Shown here one piece after another: positions 36,869-48,109 of a DNA stretch of 64,000 bases; within the stretch, counting starts at the first letter, position 1; the number at the start of each line of letters is the position of its first letter. Source of the DNA: Nannizziopsis barbatae (lineage: Eukaryota > Ascomycota > Eurotiomycetes > Onygenales > Nannizziopsiaceae); contig JACVYH010000001.1 in assembly GCA_014964245.1 (NCBI GenBank), forward strand, positions 3,864,001 through 3,928,000. The letters run 5' to 3'. The notes beneath the pieces were generated by a model. It made no database searches, was not told the DNA's origin, and saw only the letters and a list, made by a program, of their open reading frames with translations. The position numbers and the translations under genes were made by a program.

Positions 36869-37778
36869 ATGTTGTTACAATACTACTTTCTTTTGGTCAG
36901 AGTCTATCTTATTTTCTGGGCCTTGCTTCTAAGCCTGGCTAATTCGAATGGTATTCGGGCACAGGCATATCGCGGATAGTAGTGGCAGAGGTCCAAAGTT
37001 TCGCAGCGATTGGCGACAGCCACATAGCAGGAATTGGCACAATCGTACCGAATGGTCTTCAATAACTACCTAGGCACTAATATTGAAAAGTTCCAATACC
37101 TAGGGTTTATTGGTGATAAGAGCTCGCAGAGTTATGAAGAGGCGAAGAAGCTCGAAGGTGGCAACGATATGTTTCTTGCGGACATAATTCATAATTCGTC
37201 CCGTATCATCCTTTCGTTTGGTAGAGAGCCGAGATACGATGAAATCATAACAAGGCGCCGGACAATCTCGAACTCGATGCAGTGTAACATTAAGGAAATG
37301 CTCTTTGCGTTGAATGGCAAGATTGCCAACAACGGTATCGTACTTATAAACAGTGACGTACGATTTTTCAACGCGGTGAATAAGTATTGCTCCAGAAATT
37401 AGGTAGCATTGTGTTTTGGTGAGTGGGCTCATATCATGTGGTAATCATGAAGCATCATCTGCACTTACATTTGCTCGTCGCAAACACTTCCATAAATTAG
37501 CTATATGATTGAACAACCTCATCCACGACGTGGTCAAAGATGTGTATAAAGTGGGGTATACTACCCGCTTCTCCAGCTGGACCGATAGGCCATTCATGTG
37601 TGAAAGGCCAATGTGCGGCCCATCTTCCAGCGGTGATCATCAAGACGCGGAGCGGCGTGACGAGAGTTTTTTAAGCTTGATACTCGAAAACCGTGGCAAT
37701 CGTGGCCATTGGATAGGAAAACTAACCGCGACCTTAGCATTGCGACGTAAGAAGATTAACGATGCGCCTGGGATCTGA
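36869..37778 (+). pseudogene. Decayed secreted SGNH (GDSL) lipase/esterase gene
   Basis: An ATG at 36869 opens a signal-peptide-like stretch (VYLIFWALLLSLANS) that soon meets stops. Another frame then gives FAAIGDSHIAGIG (about 37000-37038), the family's block I with the catalytic Ser. A third stretch (37034-37402) gives FQYLGFIGD, GGNDMFLADI and VRFFNAVNKYC, matching later blocks of fungal secreted SGNH lipases. The frame open at 37509-37778 (LNNLIHDVVKDVYKVGY) matches the next segment. The order is right but the pieces lie in several frames with internal stops, and the C-terminal catalytic His block was not found. I read this as a pseudogene. Confidence 0.6.
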
Positions 37779-39749
37779 GAGGATCTCATCGATGAAACAC
37801 AGAAAGACACTCTCCCAACACGGGCGTACGGGAAAAGACCGAGCTGCTATCGCAACCGGGACGCGAACCTGCGGGCTAAAATTCTGGGTATCAGGCTAAA
37901 GCTCTGTACGACTGAAGAGTCATTCAAATGCTAGCATGAAGATGGCGGGAAGGATTGTGTGACGCCTAACGTTCTCAAGAGGGGCTGTAAAATATCTTGT
38001 GACGAGGTAAAAGCACCTAAGAGGGGTACAGTGAACTGGAAGTTCACCAAAAGATATCAAGAAGCACACCCGATGAGCATGAGTTTGAATATGACCTAGG
38101 ATCTGATCTCAGTAAGACGCAATGCCTTGAGCCAGCTGAGCACTTCATTCACGCTTGTTATGGAAACGACCCTGATAAACCCCTGAACCGGAGGTTTGGC
38201 GGGAAATGGAAACTCAGCCAAAAAAGCACATACCGTCACTCCGAAGCAAGACAATCGGCATTGGACACTTAAAAAGGCCCTATAAGTATCGCGAAGGAAG
38301 ATATTTTGACCCTTTTAGCAGGTTTGTAGCAGCGATGATGTTTATCCTTAGCTCAATCATCAAGATCTCTTTGAGAAGCAGGCTGACTGTACCCCTCCAG
38401 GCCTTGGTGGGATGAGAAATAATCATTGCCAACCATCAAATGTTGCCCGGGCCTCGAGGTAACTAGGTCGACATTCAGAACCATTGATAAGCCGGACGCG
38501 GAAGGTCACGAGTCATGAGTAGGATTCAACACATCCGTCTTTGTCAACAACAGGTATTTCAAAAACAACAAAGCAGTATCTGGCGCCTAAAAGCTTCACA
38601 CATAGCTGTAAGGGAGGTGGATGGGCGTGATCCGGTCCAGTAGCTCTTAGGTTGAAGGACCTCGATGTCCAGTAATCTAATAGCTGGATTCGATAGATTC
38701 TGCGGTAAAGGGCTTCCTGCCGTGGATCTTCGGCAGTGCAAGAAGTAGTGCACGTATCAATGCCTCTATCCATATTTCATTGAATTTGTTGTTTGACCGG
38801 TGGGCGATAGACCTTGAAATCAACTGTACTTTTTTGGGAGTCGTCCTCGAAGAATCCGTCTGATCTTTGTCCGAATTGAGCGCTGCTCGTCTCAGGGGCC
38901 TCAAAGCCCAGAATGGTATCTGAGAGCTCTTGAAATAACTAGCCGGAGCAGGCTATAAAGATTGGGAGTTACAGGAACATGGAGGGAAGGGTGTCCTTCA
39001 TTTCAATTGACGATGTGTAAATGCGGATTTCTCCAAGACATAACTAAGTCGATCATGTTAGGCAATTTTGTTCACTCCGATGACATAAAGCATTCGCTAT
39101 TGACATGATGTTATCGCAAGGAGCACTCCGTATGAAGTCTCGGAAATTTCCCACGTGAAAGCGAGCGCTAGTCGTCTACCTTCGGATTTTTCCTACAATC
39201 GTTTACTCAGATCGGCACGCGGGAAAGATGCATCGACAAAGTATTTCCTCCCATAAATGCTATGTCATGGTCATCAAGACAGCGGAGTTTGCTGGAGATC
39301 CAGTTTCCTTTTCCCGTTCGTCGGTCTCATTATTGACTGGTTCCCACCCGACCGAAATGGTCGTCACGTACTACGTACGGGGTATGGTGTCAAGCATAAT
39401 TTTGGCCTTTGGGGACTTTGGGACCATATCTTCTTCATAGCTCGTCGTATGCTGCTGGCAGTGTCAGGCTCACAGAGCCAAACGGTGTGGCAAAACGGCA
39501 ACGCAAGCCGGGCTCGTTGCCAATTTGCCATGGATCTTCCGGCAAATGAAAACAGTTCGTATGCAGACCAAGGTTATCGGGGAATTAAATCCGAAGCCGC
39601 CATTTGGAATCTCCTGACGGTCAATCACTGGTGCTGGGACTCGTCCCTCAGAGGTCAGAAAAAGATTCCAATTTGAAACATATCATATTCTTGTGAGTGG
39701 CCGGAGCCGATATCCGGCCATTTTGTATATATCGAATTGTTGTTATACA

Positions 39750-39758
39750 TACGGAGTA
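39750..39758 (+). repeat. TACGGAG heptamer element (single)
   Basis: TACGGAGTA in the gene-poor stretch, first of three copies within about 190 nt. Confidence 0.5.
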
Positions 39759-39835
39759 GACTAGGCTCGCGCAAAGAAAAATTTGCCCCCAAGGCTGAGA
39801 CGACTGGGGCCAAAATGCTTTAGCGTGGGAGTCGT

Positions 39836-39851
39836 TACTCCGTACTCCGTA
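39836..39851 (-). repeat. TACGGAG heptamer element (double)
   Basis: Reads TACTCCGTACTCCGTA on the plus strand, directly followed by AGTTAGTTAG, a motif also found in the palindrome at 36760. Confidence 0.55.
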
Positions 39852-39918
39852 GTTAGTTAGTCTTGAATTGGCTTCGTGCGATCGCAGGGCATTTTGCGTC
39901 TGCAATCTAGCTAAGGCA

Positions 39919-39935
39919 TACTCCGTACTCCGTAC
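39919..39935 (-). repeat. TACGGAG heptamer element (double)
   Basis: Reads TACTCCGTACTCCGTAC on the plus strand, 67 nt after the previous copy and in the same orientation. Confidence 0.55.
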
Positions 39936-40152
39936 TGAACGCGTGTTCTCCGTATGTCTGAGCACCGGGCAGGTTATTAACCACGGATGGTCTTTGGAAG
40001 GAAACCCAGAGAAGATTTGATGAAGTGAGGCGCGTGGATGGTTTTGGGCTTCTGCTGTGTCCAAAGGAAAGAAAGGAGGAGGTTGGGACTTTGGAGGTCA
40101 GATGATCCCCCTATTTTCGTCTTGAGCCTTGTTTGCTTTGTTTGCACTTCCA

Positions 40153-40170
40153 TCTCTCTCTCTCTCTCTC
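40153..40170 (+). repeat. (TC)9 microsatellite
   Basis: Nine uninterrupted TC dinucleotides in a pyrimidine-rich upstream region; common in fungal promoters. Confidence 0.7.
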
Positions 40171-41402
40171 CACTTCACCGCCCTCTTTGCTTTCTCCCTG
40201 CTCTCAAAATCGGCGGCATCAAAAATCCATCATCGGCGGCATTTATCGTTCCAACGAGGACGCAGAAAAGCTGTCGCTCCGCCCAACCTGCAATTATGGC
40301 GTATATCACAAGCTCCTCCATTGCGCGGCCGAATCGTTCTATGCCCGACCCAGCGCCGTATTTCTGAGCCTTGGGCCATGATCCTTCTCCGCTTCCCCAG
40401 CTCGGAGACGCAACTTTTGCTACTCCGTGGAAGCTAACGGATAGCTTCAAAAACGACCACAATTTCTAGACGAATCACAAACCTTTCATTAAACAGGGCG
40501 AAGCGGAATTTCTTGCCGAACATTCGGCCCTGTACACCGGATCTACCGATTGACAGGTACCTCCCTCTGCTCCAATGACAGCTGCATCCATTCGAGCCAG
40601 GAGGCTGTGAGCATGAGCGAGTTTGGGCTTTTTTCAGCTTCTCTTGCAACAAACTAGCTCATTAGCGTCTGTGAGTCTTCCCATTTTCGCCTGTTTCTAT
40701 GCTTTCTGGAATTTTCGTTTGTTATGTCGGCTCATTCGCGCTTGGAGAGTGTGTGCCGTCTGGCCTTAACGGCGGACTCCGTCATTGCAACACCGATTCT
40801 ATCGTATTTCTGCTTGCCCAATTTTTTCCAATGTCACCTGCTTTTCTCTTATCTCTTCTTTAATACCCAGAACTTTGTTATCATCAAGCTCGGTCCCGCG
40901 TTTCCAATCCGTTTGGCACACGGGCAGTATTTATTACAGGCTCTTTCTCCTTTATCTACGTCTGTGAAGCTAGCACAAGGCTGTGTGATAAGGGGTTTTC
41001 AAAAGAGTGACTCGCTGACAGTCGATTTTTCAAACTATATATAATTCCTTGCTGATTTACTGAAGTACAAATTCAGAGTACTTCCCCAGTCAACAATGAC
41101 ACTTTCCCACCGAAAGTAGCTATCGTGATATACACAATTTGTTTTTAAGTCTAACTATATACCTCTTTCGCGTGTTTGGTGTTGTTTCTCCTCTGGCTGG
41201 ACTTCTCGAACCCCAATATCAGCAATTCGTTCGGACTCTGAGCACACCGGCTGCTCAATACACCTGCCGCATCACAGCCGCTCCGCTTTAAAGAAGTGTT
41301 GCCTCTGGTAGCTTCAAAAGCATAATCCTGGATATATTTGCGTATCAGCCTGAATCCTCCAAGTAGCGTTGTATTGCGGGTTATCCATCTTTTGTCGCCA
41401 CC

Positions 41403-42080
41403 ATGAGCGAACCAACCTACCTATGCCTCACCCCTATGGGCAGAGAACTCTTCCCTGTAGAGATAAACCAATGTACTAGTGGGGACTCATGCATTTCAGC
41501 GCTCAGCCGGCTTCACAACTTGTCTGCAATACCATGTTGCCCCTCCCTGAAACCAAACGGCATTGATGAAGTTACTGAAAATTTGGAATTATCGAGCCAT
41601 GGCCGCTGTCCTCCGTGGAAAAGTACAATATTCCTCGAGTCTTCTCTAAGGAACCAAAATGACGACGACAGCGCTACCGCACTGCTACGATGCGCCATCC
41701 ACAGGCTGCCCGAGTCCGATTACTCCCTTCTTCTCTCCAGACTTGCTTTCCCGAACAGCGAAGTCAGTTCTTCGTCATATACATCCGATAGTTGGTCACT
41801 CTGCGGTTCCGATTTTGAACTTCTTGATGACCCTAATGACTTGGACGATGACTGGCTTTTCTTATTCCCTGACGATCATCGGCCTGACACGTTGGCGAGC
41901 TCTGTGGACTCGCTTTTCAACAACTACGACGGTGGAAGCGAGTCCATCCCATCTTCCTTGTTATCATCCCATCTTACTTGGGACCCAAGTCCTGAAACGC
42001 TGATTGAGCATGTTGGTGCGCACTTTTTGGAACTCACGCCCAATAATCATCTCAGCTACTTATCGCCCATCTCAGCTTGA
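41403..42080 (+). CDS. Uncharacterised acidic Ser-rich protein with possible AIM/LIR motifs
   Basis: Single exon, 225 residues, start in good context (GCCACCATGAGC). I do not recognise a family. The first about 90 residues contain several Cys and Pro. Residues about 120-165 are strongly acidic and contain SDFELLDD and DDDWLFLF, both fitting the aromatic-x-x-aliphatic core with acidic flanks seen in Atg8-interacting motifs. No signal peptide, membrane span or coiled coil. A leader and promoter of more than 900 nt lies upstream. It is a real gene judging by start context and length, but no function is implied by neighbours. Confidence 0.6.
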   Translation: MSEPTYLCLTPMGRELFPVEINQCTSGDSCISALSRLHNLSAIPCCPSLKPNGIDEVTENLELSSHGRCPPWKSTIFLESSLRNQNDDDSATALLRCAIHRLPESDYSLLLSRLAFPNSEVSSSSYTSDSWSLCGSDFELLDDPNDLDDDWLFLFPDDHRPDTLASSVDSLFNNYDGGSESIPSSLLSSHLTWDPSPETLIEHVGAHFLELTPNNHLSYLSPISA

Positions 42081-42822
42081 ACCGACGTTTGGTCACTTCA
42101 ACACTGTGCCCGCTTTTGGTCTATCCCCCCGAAATACTTGGCTTGAATTCACTGAGCAAAATAATCGTACACTTTCTTCTGGACTGGCTCAACGCCCTCC
42201 GTGTGTCTTTACTCTTTGTTTGTTTTCTCCGCGCAATGTAGCCTGCCCGGGCATTATTGCTTTTCGAACCTGAGAACCATCTCAGTTCCATTCACGCTCA
42301 TGGGCTATTTCTGTTTTGAAAATCTTGTGCTTACACGTCTTCCTCTATGATTACTTAGATCATATCTCGATTAGGTATTTATTAAATATCTACTACAGTA
42401 TGCATAAACATACTCAGTGCCTACTCGTTCTATTTTCATCACTGGCAAACAGCTTTTGTGGTACACCAAAGCCACACAGTCTTTGCATCAAAAGAACACT
42501 AAGGGAACACGACTATTCAAGGGACGAAATGAAGAAACTGTGTAAATTGAGAGTTTAGTGTACCTGGCAGGTGTGCAGTGGGTCGAGAGGGCGGGAACTT
42601 CCGGCCCTTAAAGCTTCTGTTGTGACTTGGAAGCATAAAGCATAATAAACAAACCTCTACCAATATCCATTGCAACTTCATTTCGTCAACGCCCCGACAC
42701 TATCAATATCTCCCTAGTCCATACTCAACTGATCTTGATGTAAAGCTATTATCCGAACAGAATCAATCAGATCATTGAGATAAACCTTGCTCGTGTGTAT
42801 TTGAGGCCTGTGAGCTTCAAGG
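42081..42822. other. Intergenic, about 740 nt
   Basis: 3' flank of the small acidic-protein gene and promoter of the DUF7918 gene. AT-rich. No supported feature. Confidence 0.4.
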
Positions 42823-45800
42823 ATGCCGACTCTCAAGCAGCTCGAGTGTCAGGTTGAATGGGCTCCAACCGATATCCCATTCAAAGAATATGGTATATCT
42901 TACAGTGACGGCGCTGTTGAAAGCTACATCCCTATCCCCGCTGCTGCAACACCATTTTCTATCAATCTCAGATCAACTGGTTTCATTGCTCCAGGACTTG
43001 CAATGTTCGTCTTCATCGATGGAGTCTATCAATGCAACAGGAATCGGCATGACCTTGTCCAGCCGGATGAAAGAAAGAAGAGCATAACCAAAAGTGATAA
43101 CGCGAAACGGAAAGATGGAGGAGTGAGTTTTCGTGTCAGGCAAAAAGAGGAAATGCGGAGTGATAAAAAGTGGGTGGGCAGGCCTTGGAGATTTGAGCCA
43201 TTGCAGATAAGTAAGTTCAGTCAAGTTCAATTGGTTTGGCCACGGATTGATCATAAAGCTGACCCTGATCTTTCTTCTCAATAGTCCCGGAAGTTCCAGG
43301 CATGCCTGAAATTGGGCCTAAAAGCCATTTCGATCATCTCGGGGAGATAATGGTAATTGTACTCCGTTGTGCACCGCTGGCTAGTGATGGGCGCAAAACT
43401 CCCAATGGGTGCCGCACGCCGGATTCGGCCATGGCTCCAAGTCTTGATCCGGATGGTATGAATACCTGATCTTGGAAATATAAAAATATGTTTCTAACCT
43501 TTCTAGATACCGAACCTGCTATTAGTGATGAAGAATTTGAAGCTGCGAAAATGAAACTGACCATTGATTCCGCGGCTCAAATCGACCGGAAAAAGGACAA
43601 TGACAGCCAATTAGGAGGTTTTGGTATGCTTTTTGATGGTCCTGGCGATAATCGTTATCATGCTCATCGATATCGCAATGGGCATGATGAGCATAGGCAT
43701 TTGAGCGAACCACTCCAGACAAGATGCGAGAGGGAATCTGAGTACTGCCCAGGATGTGACAATATATACAACGAACCACGAAGGGCACAACCACCAGCCA
43801 GCAAAGATATCGACTCGAATAACCTTCCAAAAAGCCGTAAATACCGACCACCATATGTTACAGAGGACGTGGAGTCCGACGACAATAGCCCCCCCTATTC
43901 TGACCAGAGGCCCCGGGATCGTACGGGTTTAGTACGAAAAAGTCTAAATGGTCAATACGCCACTATTCCAGTTTCCCATCGATATGAAGGGGTACGAAAT
44001 TATTCCTCTAATTATATTGAACAAGAACCGGAGCTTCTGTATAGACATCGATCACGTTATATAAACCGCGATAGAAGACCTGAGCGCCATTTTAGTCCCG
44101 AAAGGGACGTTTGTGGATACCAATGCCCCGACTGTACCCATTCCAACCATGAGCCCGAGTTTCGATATTCCAAGGCACACCGCGGTCAGAGGGTCTGTAG
44201 CGGATACAATCCTGCGCCGGAACTCGATCAAGCGGTGAATGCCCCTGACCGCTGTCCTGAATGCTACAACGGCACTGGGTGTATAGGGCGGGACATGGAC
44301 CGAAGGGCCAGCGGTCATCTATTACAAGAGCCTCACGAGCGTGTCCATTCCCCGGGCGAGAAAAAAACCGAAGAAAAAATTGCGTATGGAAGCAGGTTTG
44401 GAACGGCACCAAATGGGGTGCCATCAATAATTTTGAATGTGAACCCTTCTTCCTGCGGCAACGACCACTCGGCATGTAAAGCCTGCAACAAGCAGCCTGG
44501 TGATGCCTCACTAGGTACTGACGAATGCTACCTGATATCAGACGGGAAAAGAGTTCCTCATCGATGCAGAGGTCCTCAGACTCGAGCACCCAACACTAAA
44601 ACCCACATCCAGCCGCACCATAATGTTAGCGGCTACCATGGCTCCGGCGAGGTTTCTGCAGTAAATGGCCACTGCTGCCACTGCAACGGATCAAGTGGAA
44701 GCCGAACGAGTAGCCACAACTATGGGGGGACTCTTAAACACGGTATTTGCAATCATTCAAGTCAAGTGAACGGTGAACCAGAGTGGGACAAGGAGCCAAA
44801 CGAGCCTCAAAACAGATGTAATGGAGGTCCTGAAATGCGGAGCCAAGAGAACTCTGGGCAACAAGATTGTAATTGTAAGGCTAGTTATCCCTCAAAAAAT
44901 GAGGGTTGGGATAATGCAGGCGATCAGAGCGATGCGAACAACAACCAGCAGCAATCAGACTGGAATAATGATGCAGGAGATACTAACCAGTCAGGAGATA
45001 CATGGAGCAATTCCAACAACAACAATAATGCGTCTGGAGATAACTCATGGGGCTCTGGAAACCCACCCGATCAAGAGGGTGCGGATAATAATAACGGAAA
45101 TCCAGACGGATGGGGTTCCGAAAATGCAGGAAATCCAAATAACGAGGAGACAAATGGTGCATGGAATAACAACGAAAGTACCAATACGGATTGGGGAAAC
45201 CAAAACAACGAACAAAGCCAAAATCAGGATAACTGGGGGGCAAACGGGGATGGGAATGACCCTAACACCCCTAATGTCGACTCCTGGCCGACCGTGGAGC
45301 AGCCTGTAGGGAATTCAGGTGACGGCTTTGGATTCTCCAACTCACCACATGTAGGCAGTGAGGGGGCCAATGGTCAGCCAGGAATGGCGCAGGCCGCTGG
45401 AGTGCCAGCGACACAGTATCGATTCGTTTTTCCGAACCGACAGTCGCTATATACAACACATTATTATGACCCGCAGAATGACGAACCGCCATTATACACT
45501 GTCCCAGAAGCAGTTGCAAAAGAACTACTGCTGTCCCACCAAGTGCAACTGGGGCGGGCGGAGGAGTATATTCATAAGCTGCGAGTCCCCGAATATTTGG
45601 ATACCATGGAGGAGCCGTATGCCAAATTTATATTCAAGTATCGAATTCAAAGTGAGTCAAAATCAAACCACGCCGTTTTCATGTCTAATCAATAGCTCAG
45701 GCGTGATTGAAGAGAAATTTGACGTCAAAATAGACCGGGATCCGGAGGTGGAGCGAAGAAAATTGGAAATGTTACCGAAATCGGACATTGTAAACCAGCT

Positions 45801-46489
45801 ATTGCAAGCACAGGTATGGGTTAAAGAGACACTCCCATGACTAAAACGCCATTAACAGGTAACAGGGATTTCTGAGCAGTCAACCAAACGTTTATATGGG
45901 CTTAGGGGAACCCGAAACGTGTTCCGGTACGATACAGTATGGAAACCCCTTTGGAAATCCAACGGCCACTTTCAGCAACGATGGGGCCTCTGGACCTATG
46001 GACAGTTCGCCAATGCCATGGTATTATCCTGTGATGTACAGTTTTCCCAATAACTGGCATCGGTCCCAACTAGTAATGAGTGGTCCACAAAAAGGACGGA
46101 ATACCGATTGGAATGGTGGGCGGGCGGCTCATACCAAGAGCCCTTGGAGAAACTCTGGTCCGGCATGGCATCAAAATAACCCAGCAAATGCGAGATCAAT
46201 TGGCAGAGATGGACCATCGAGTGCAACTCGGGATCCGCCCCCCAGCCAAGGCCAGGGTGGTATTCGAAATAGAGGGAAAGTCCACGCATTCCCAAACAAC
46301 AATTGGCAGGCTACCAAGAGAGATATCCAGTCGTCATCTAGCAAAGGCGATCTCTTCAGCAGCCGTCATCGGAGCCCAACAAACTCAACCGATCAAGGGC
46401 TTAAAAATACGGGGCAAAGTAGCGGAGACCAAGCATGTCAGAACGGAAGCAGTTGGAACCAAGGTGAAACTGTTAAGGGTAACTGGTAG
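42823..46489 (+). CDS. DUF7918 protein with CxxC knuckles and WG/GW-rich region
   Basis: Exons 42823-43210, 43285-43455, 43507-45651, 45701-45813 and 45866-46489 give 1146 residues. The N-terminus (LECQVEWAPTDIPFKEYG, APGLAMFVFIDGVYQCNRNR) is the fungal DUF7918 domain. Residues about 260-650 hold repeated knuckles: YCPGC, YQCPDC, RCPEC, ACKAC, CCHC. Residues about 650-780 are Asn/Gly/Asp/Gln-rich with nine Trp spaced roughly 10-20 apart (GWDN, DWNN, SWGS, GWGS, DWGN, NWGA). An ordered block follows (EEYIHKLRVPEYLDTMEEP). The last exon adds more Trp in Asn/Gly/Ser context (DWNGG, NNWQ, SWNQG). The exon 5 acceptor 45865 was preferred to 45858 because it opens a long frame of matching composition. 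Function unknown. Confidence 0.72.
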
Positions 46490-47346
46490 GAATAGGTAAG
46501 AAAGCGACAGTCCATAAACTGTCAAACCGATAGAGGATTTAATATGGACACTCAGCGACCACTATTATAGGTTTTCAAAAAAAAGTACAAAGGAGGGAAA
46601 TTTCTTTTGTTTGCTCAGTGCATAACAATGGTATTAGCTGAGCCATGGATGTATGCAGCCTGGTGTTCGAGCTCTTAAAGCCGTATCAATTATCCAGATC
46701 TCTGCAGATCTGATAATTTACGCTTCTTTTGGGCGATCCTGATATCCAAGTTTTCTCAATCCATGCTTTCTCTTCAGTGTCTGCCACTGACATTAAAAGT
46801 TCTTTTGCCTGATCAGCTCGCTTTCGCGCAATCTCATAGTCTTCTGGATTTACCATTCCATCAGAAGGTAAAATGCAGTGTTTTTGGAATTCCTCCATAG
46901 CTTGTTCTACAAGGCAGCAATGACTTGATGATGTTAACAGGAGGAGAATTAGCTCGGAACTGACTCTTTCACTTTTTTCATTATTTGTTTGCAGAAGCAG
47001 GCTCACAGTAGACATTTCCATCCCTGTATGAGTGCTTCCATTGCAACTGAAGGGTGGCAGCAATAAATGATGTTTGAGGAATAAATGGATGAATGACTGT
47101 AGACTCATGATGAATCCAAGCAATTCTCATCTTATAAGGATCTCATGTACTTTTCACCTGATCAGTAGTTACCTAATGTATCTTCGAGGGTTTCAAGAGC
47201 CACTAGTAATTCCTGTTGCTGGTTTTTATAAGAGCTTAATGATAACCCTCAATATGGCTCTATTGAAGCTCGTAATTACTCTCAGGCTCAAAAGGTATCA
47301 TTAAGAGGTCATTTAGAGTAGATTAAGGATCAGATTAGCGGCTTAG

Positions 47347-47355
47347 TACGGAGTA
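47347..47355 (+). repeat. TACGGAG heptamer element (single)
   Basis: TACGGAGTA in the intergenic stretch between the DUF7918 and CxxC/Arg-rich genes. Confidence 0.5.
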
Positions 47356-47932
47356 CAAGAATTGGGAATCAGAATACGGAAGGGCTGTAGACACCTTTAA
47401 CGAAGACCTAGAAGTAGGGCTAGAGAAGAATCTGGGAGGTTATAGTTCAATGGACTTTAACTGATAGTCTGTAAAGGTGTAAAATCTGTCTTCTGGAATG
47501 ATTCTTCACTTTCAAGATGAAGAGTGTGGTATAATTGTAGCCGTGACCTTAGCAACGCATCGTCTGGGGAGAGCAATTAGGTAGCGATTTAACTCTGGCG
47601 TTGAGTCTTGCACGTGTTGAGGATTCGGAAGCGTAGAAATAATTATCCGCAGAGCCGCCTCCTATCTAGTAAAAACCTTAATCTCTCCCATCGATTGGAA
47701 CGGTTTCACGGAGTGAAAATTCATGACTTCGAAATAGAAAAGCACCTTTTTTCCATCTCCTCTGAACTGACTGTCAACTCATAAGGCCATTCTTGCTCCC
47801 AACCTGCTTCTATGTTAACAGCTGCTAAAAAATCCTTCACGAGGTTTCCCACAAAGTCAAATTTAGGAAGCTATCCCACATGGGTCTTTCCTTTAACGCA
47901 AACAGCTCTCGCCTTTTGGGCTGCTTCTTATG

Positions 47933-47941
47933 TACGGAGTA
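47933..47941 (+). repeat. TACGGAG heptamer element (single)
   Basis: TACGGAGTA about 170 nt upstream of the proposed start of the CxxC/Arg-rich gene. Confidence 0.5.
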
Positions 47942-48109
47942 GTAGCAAAAGAAAAGTGGTTGTTTGTTTTGAATGCGATGTCTCGGAGCCCAATCCGAAA
48001 TACGTTTCTGTCTGTTGAACCTCGATCCTCAATCCTCAATTTTCCCTTTCTACCTGGGACTTGGTTTACAACATCCTTTAGTTCCTGAGAACCTGTTGGC
48101 TAAACGGCA

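Larger units (their letters stand above)
37779..41402. other. Gene-poor stretch of about 3.6 kb
   Basis: No convincing gene. It holds three heptamer elements (39750, 39836, 39919), a (TC)9 run at 40153-40170 and pyrimidine-rich DNA typical of a promoter from about 40140. Open frames at 38513-38904 and 39257-39676 have no recognisable product. The part after about 40400 is probably promoter and leader of the gene at 41403. Confidence 0.45.
46490..48109. other. Intergenic, about 1.6 kb, possible gene relic
   Basis: The minus-strand frame 46686-47123 contains a charged helical stretch (VNPEDYEIARKRADQAKELL) but otherwise low-complexity sequence; it could be a fragment of a dead gene. Two single heptamer elements lie at 47347 and 47933. 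No intact gene seen. Confidence 0.35.

Noticed and set aside
39228..39676. Two overlapping plus-strand frames in the gene-poor stretch
   Set aside because: No recognisable product, no splice structure and different frames over the same DNA; possible relic but not supportable.
46080..46499. Overlapping 139-codon frame in exon 5 of the DUF7918 gene, joinable by an alternative 50-nt intron
   Set aside because: It stands in the same +1 relation to the main frame as the Ile/Thr/Arg-rich shadow frame at 44773-45309, and has the same composition. The main frame continues the Trp/Asn/Gly style of exon 3.
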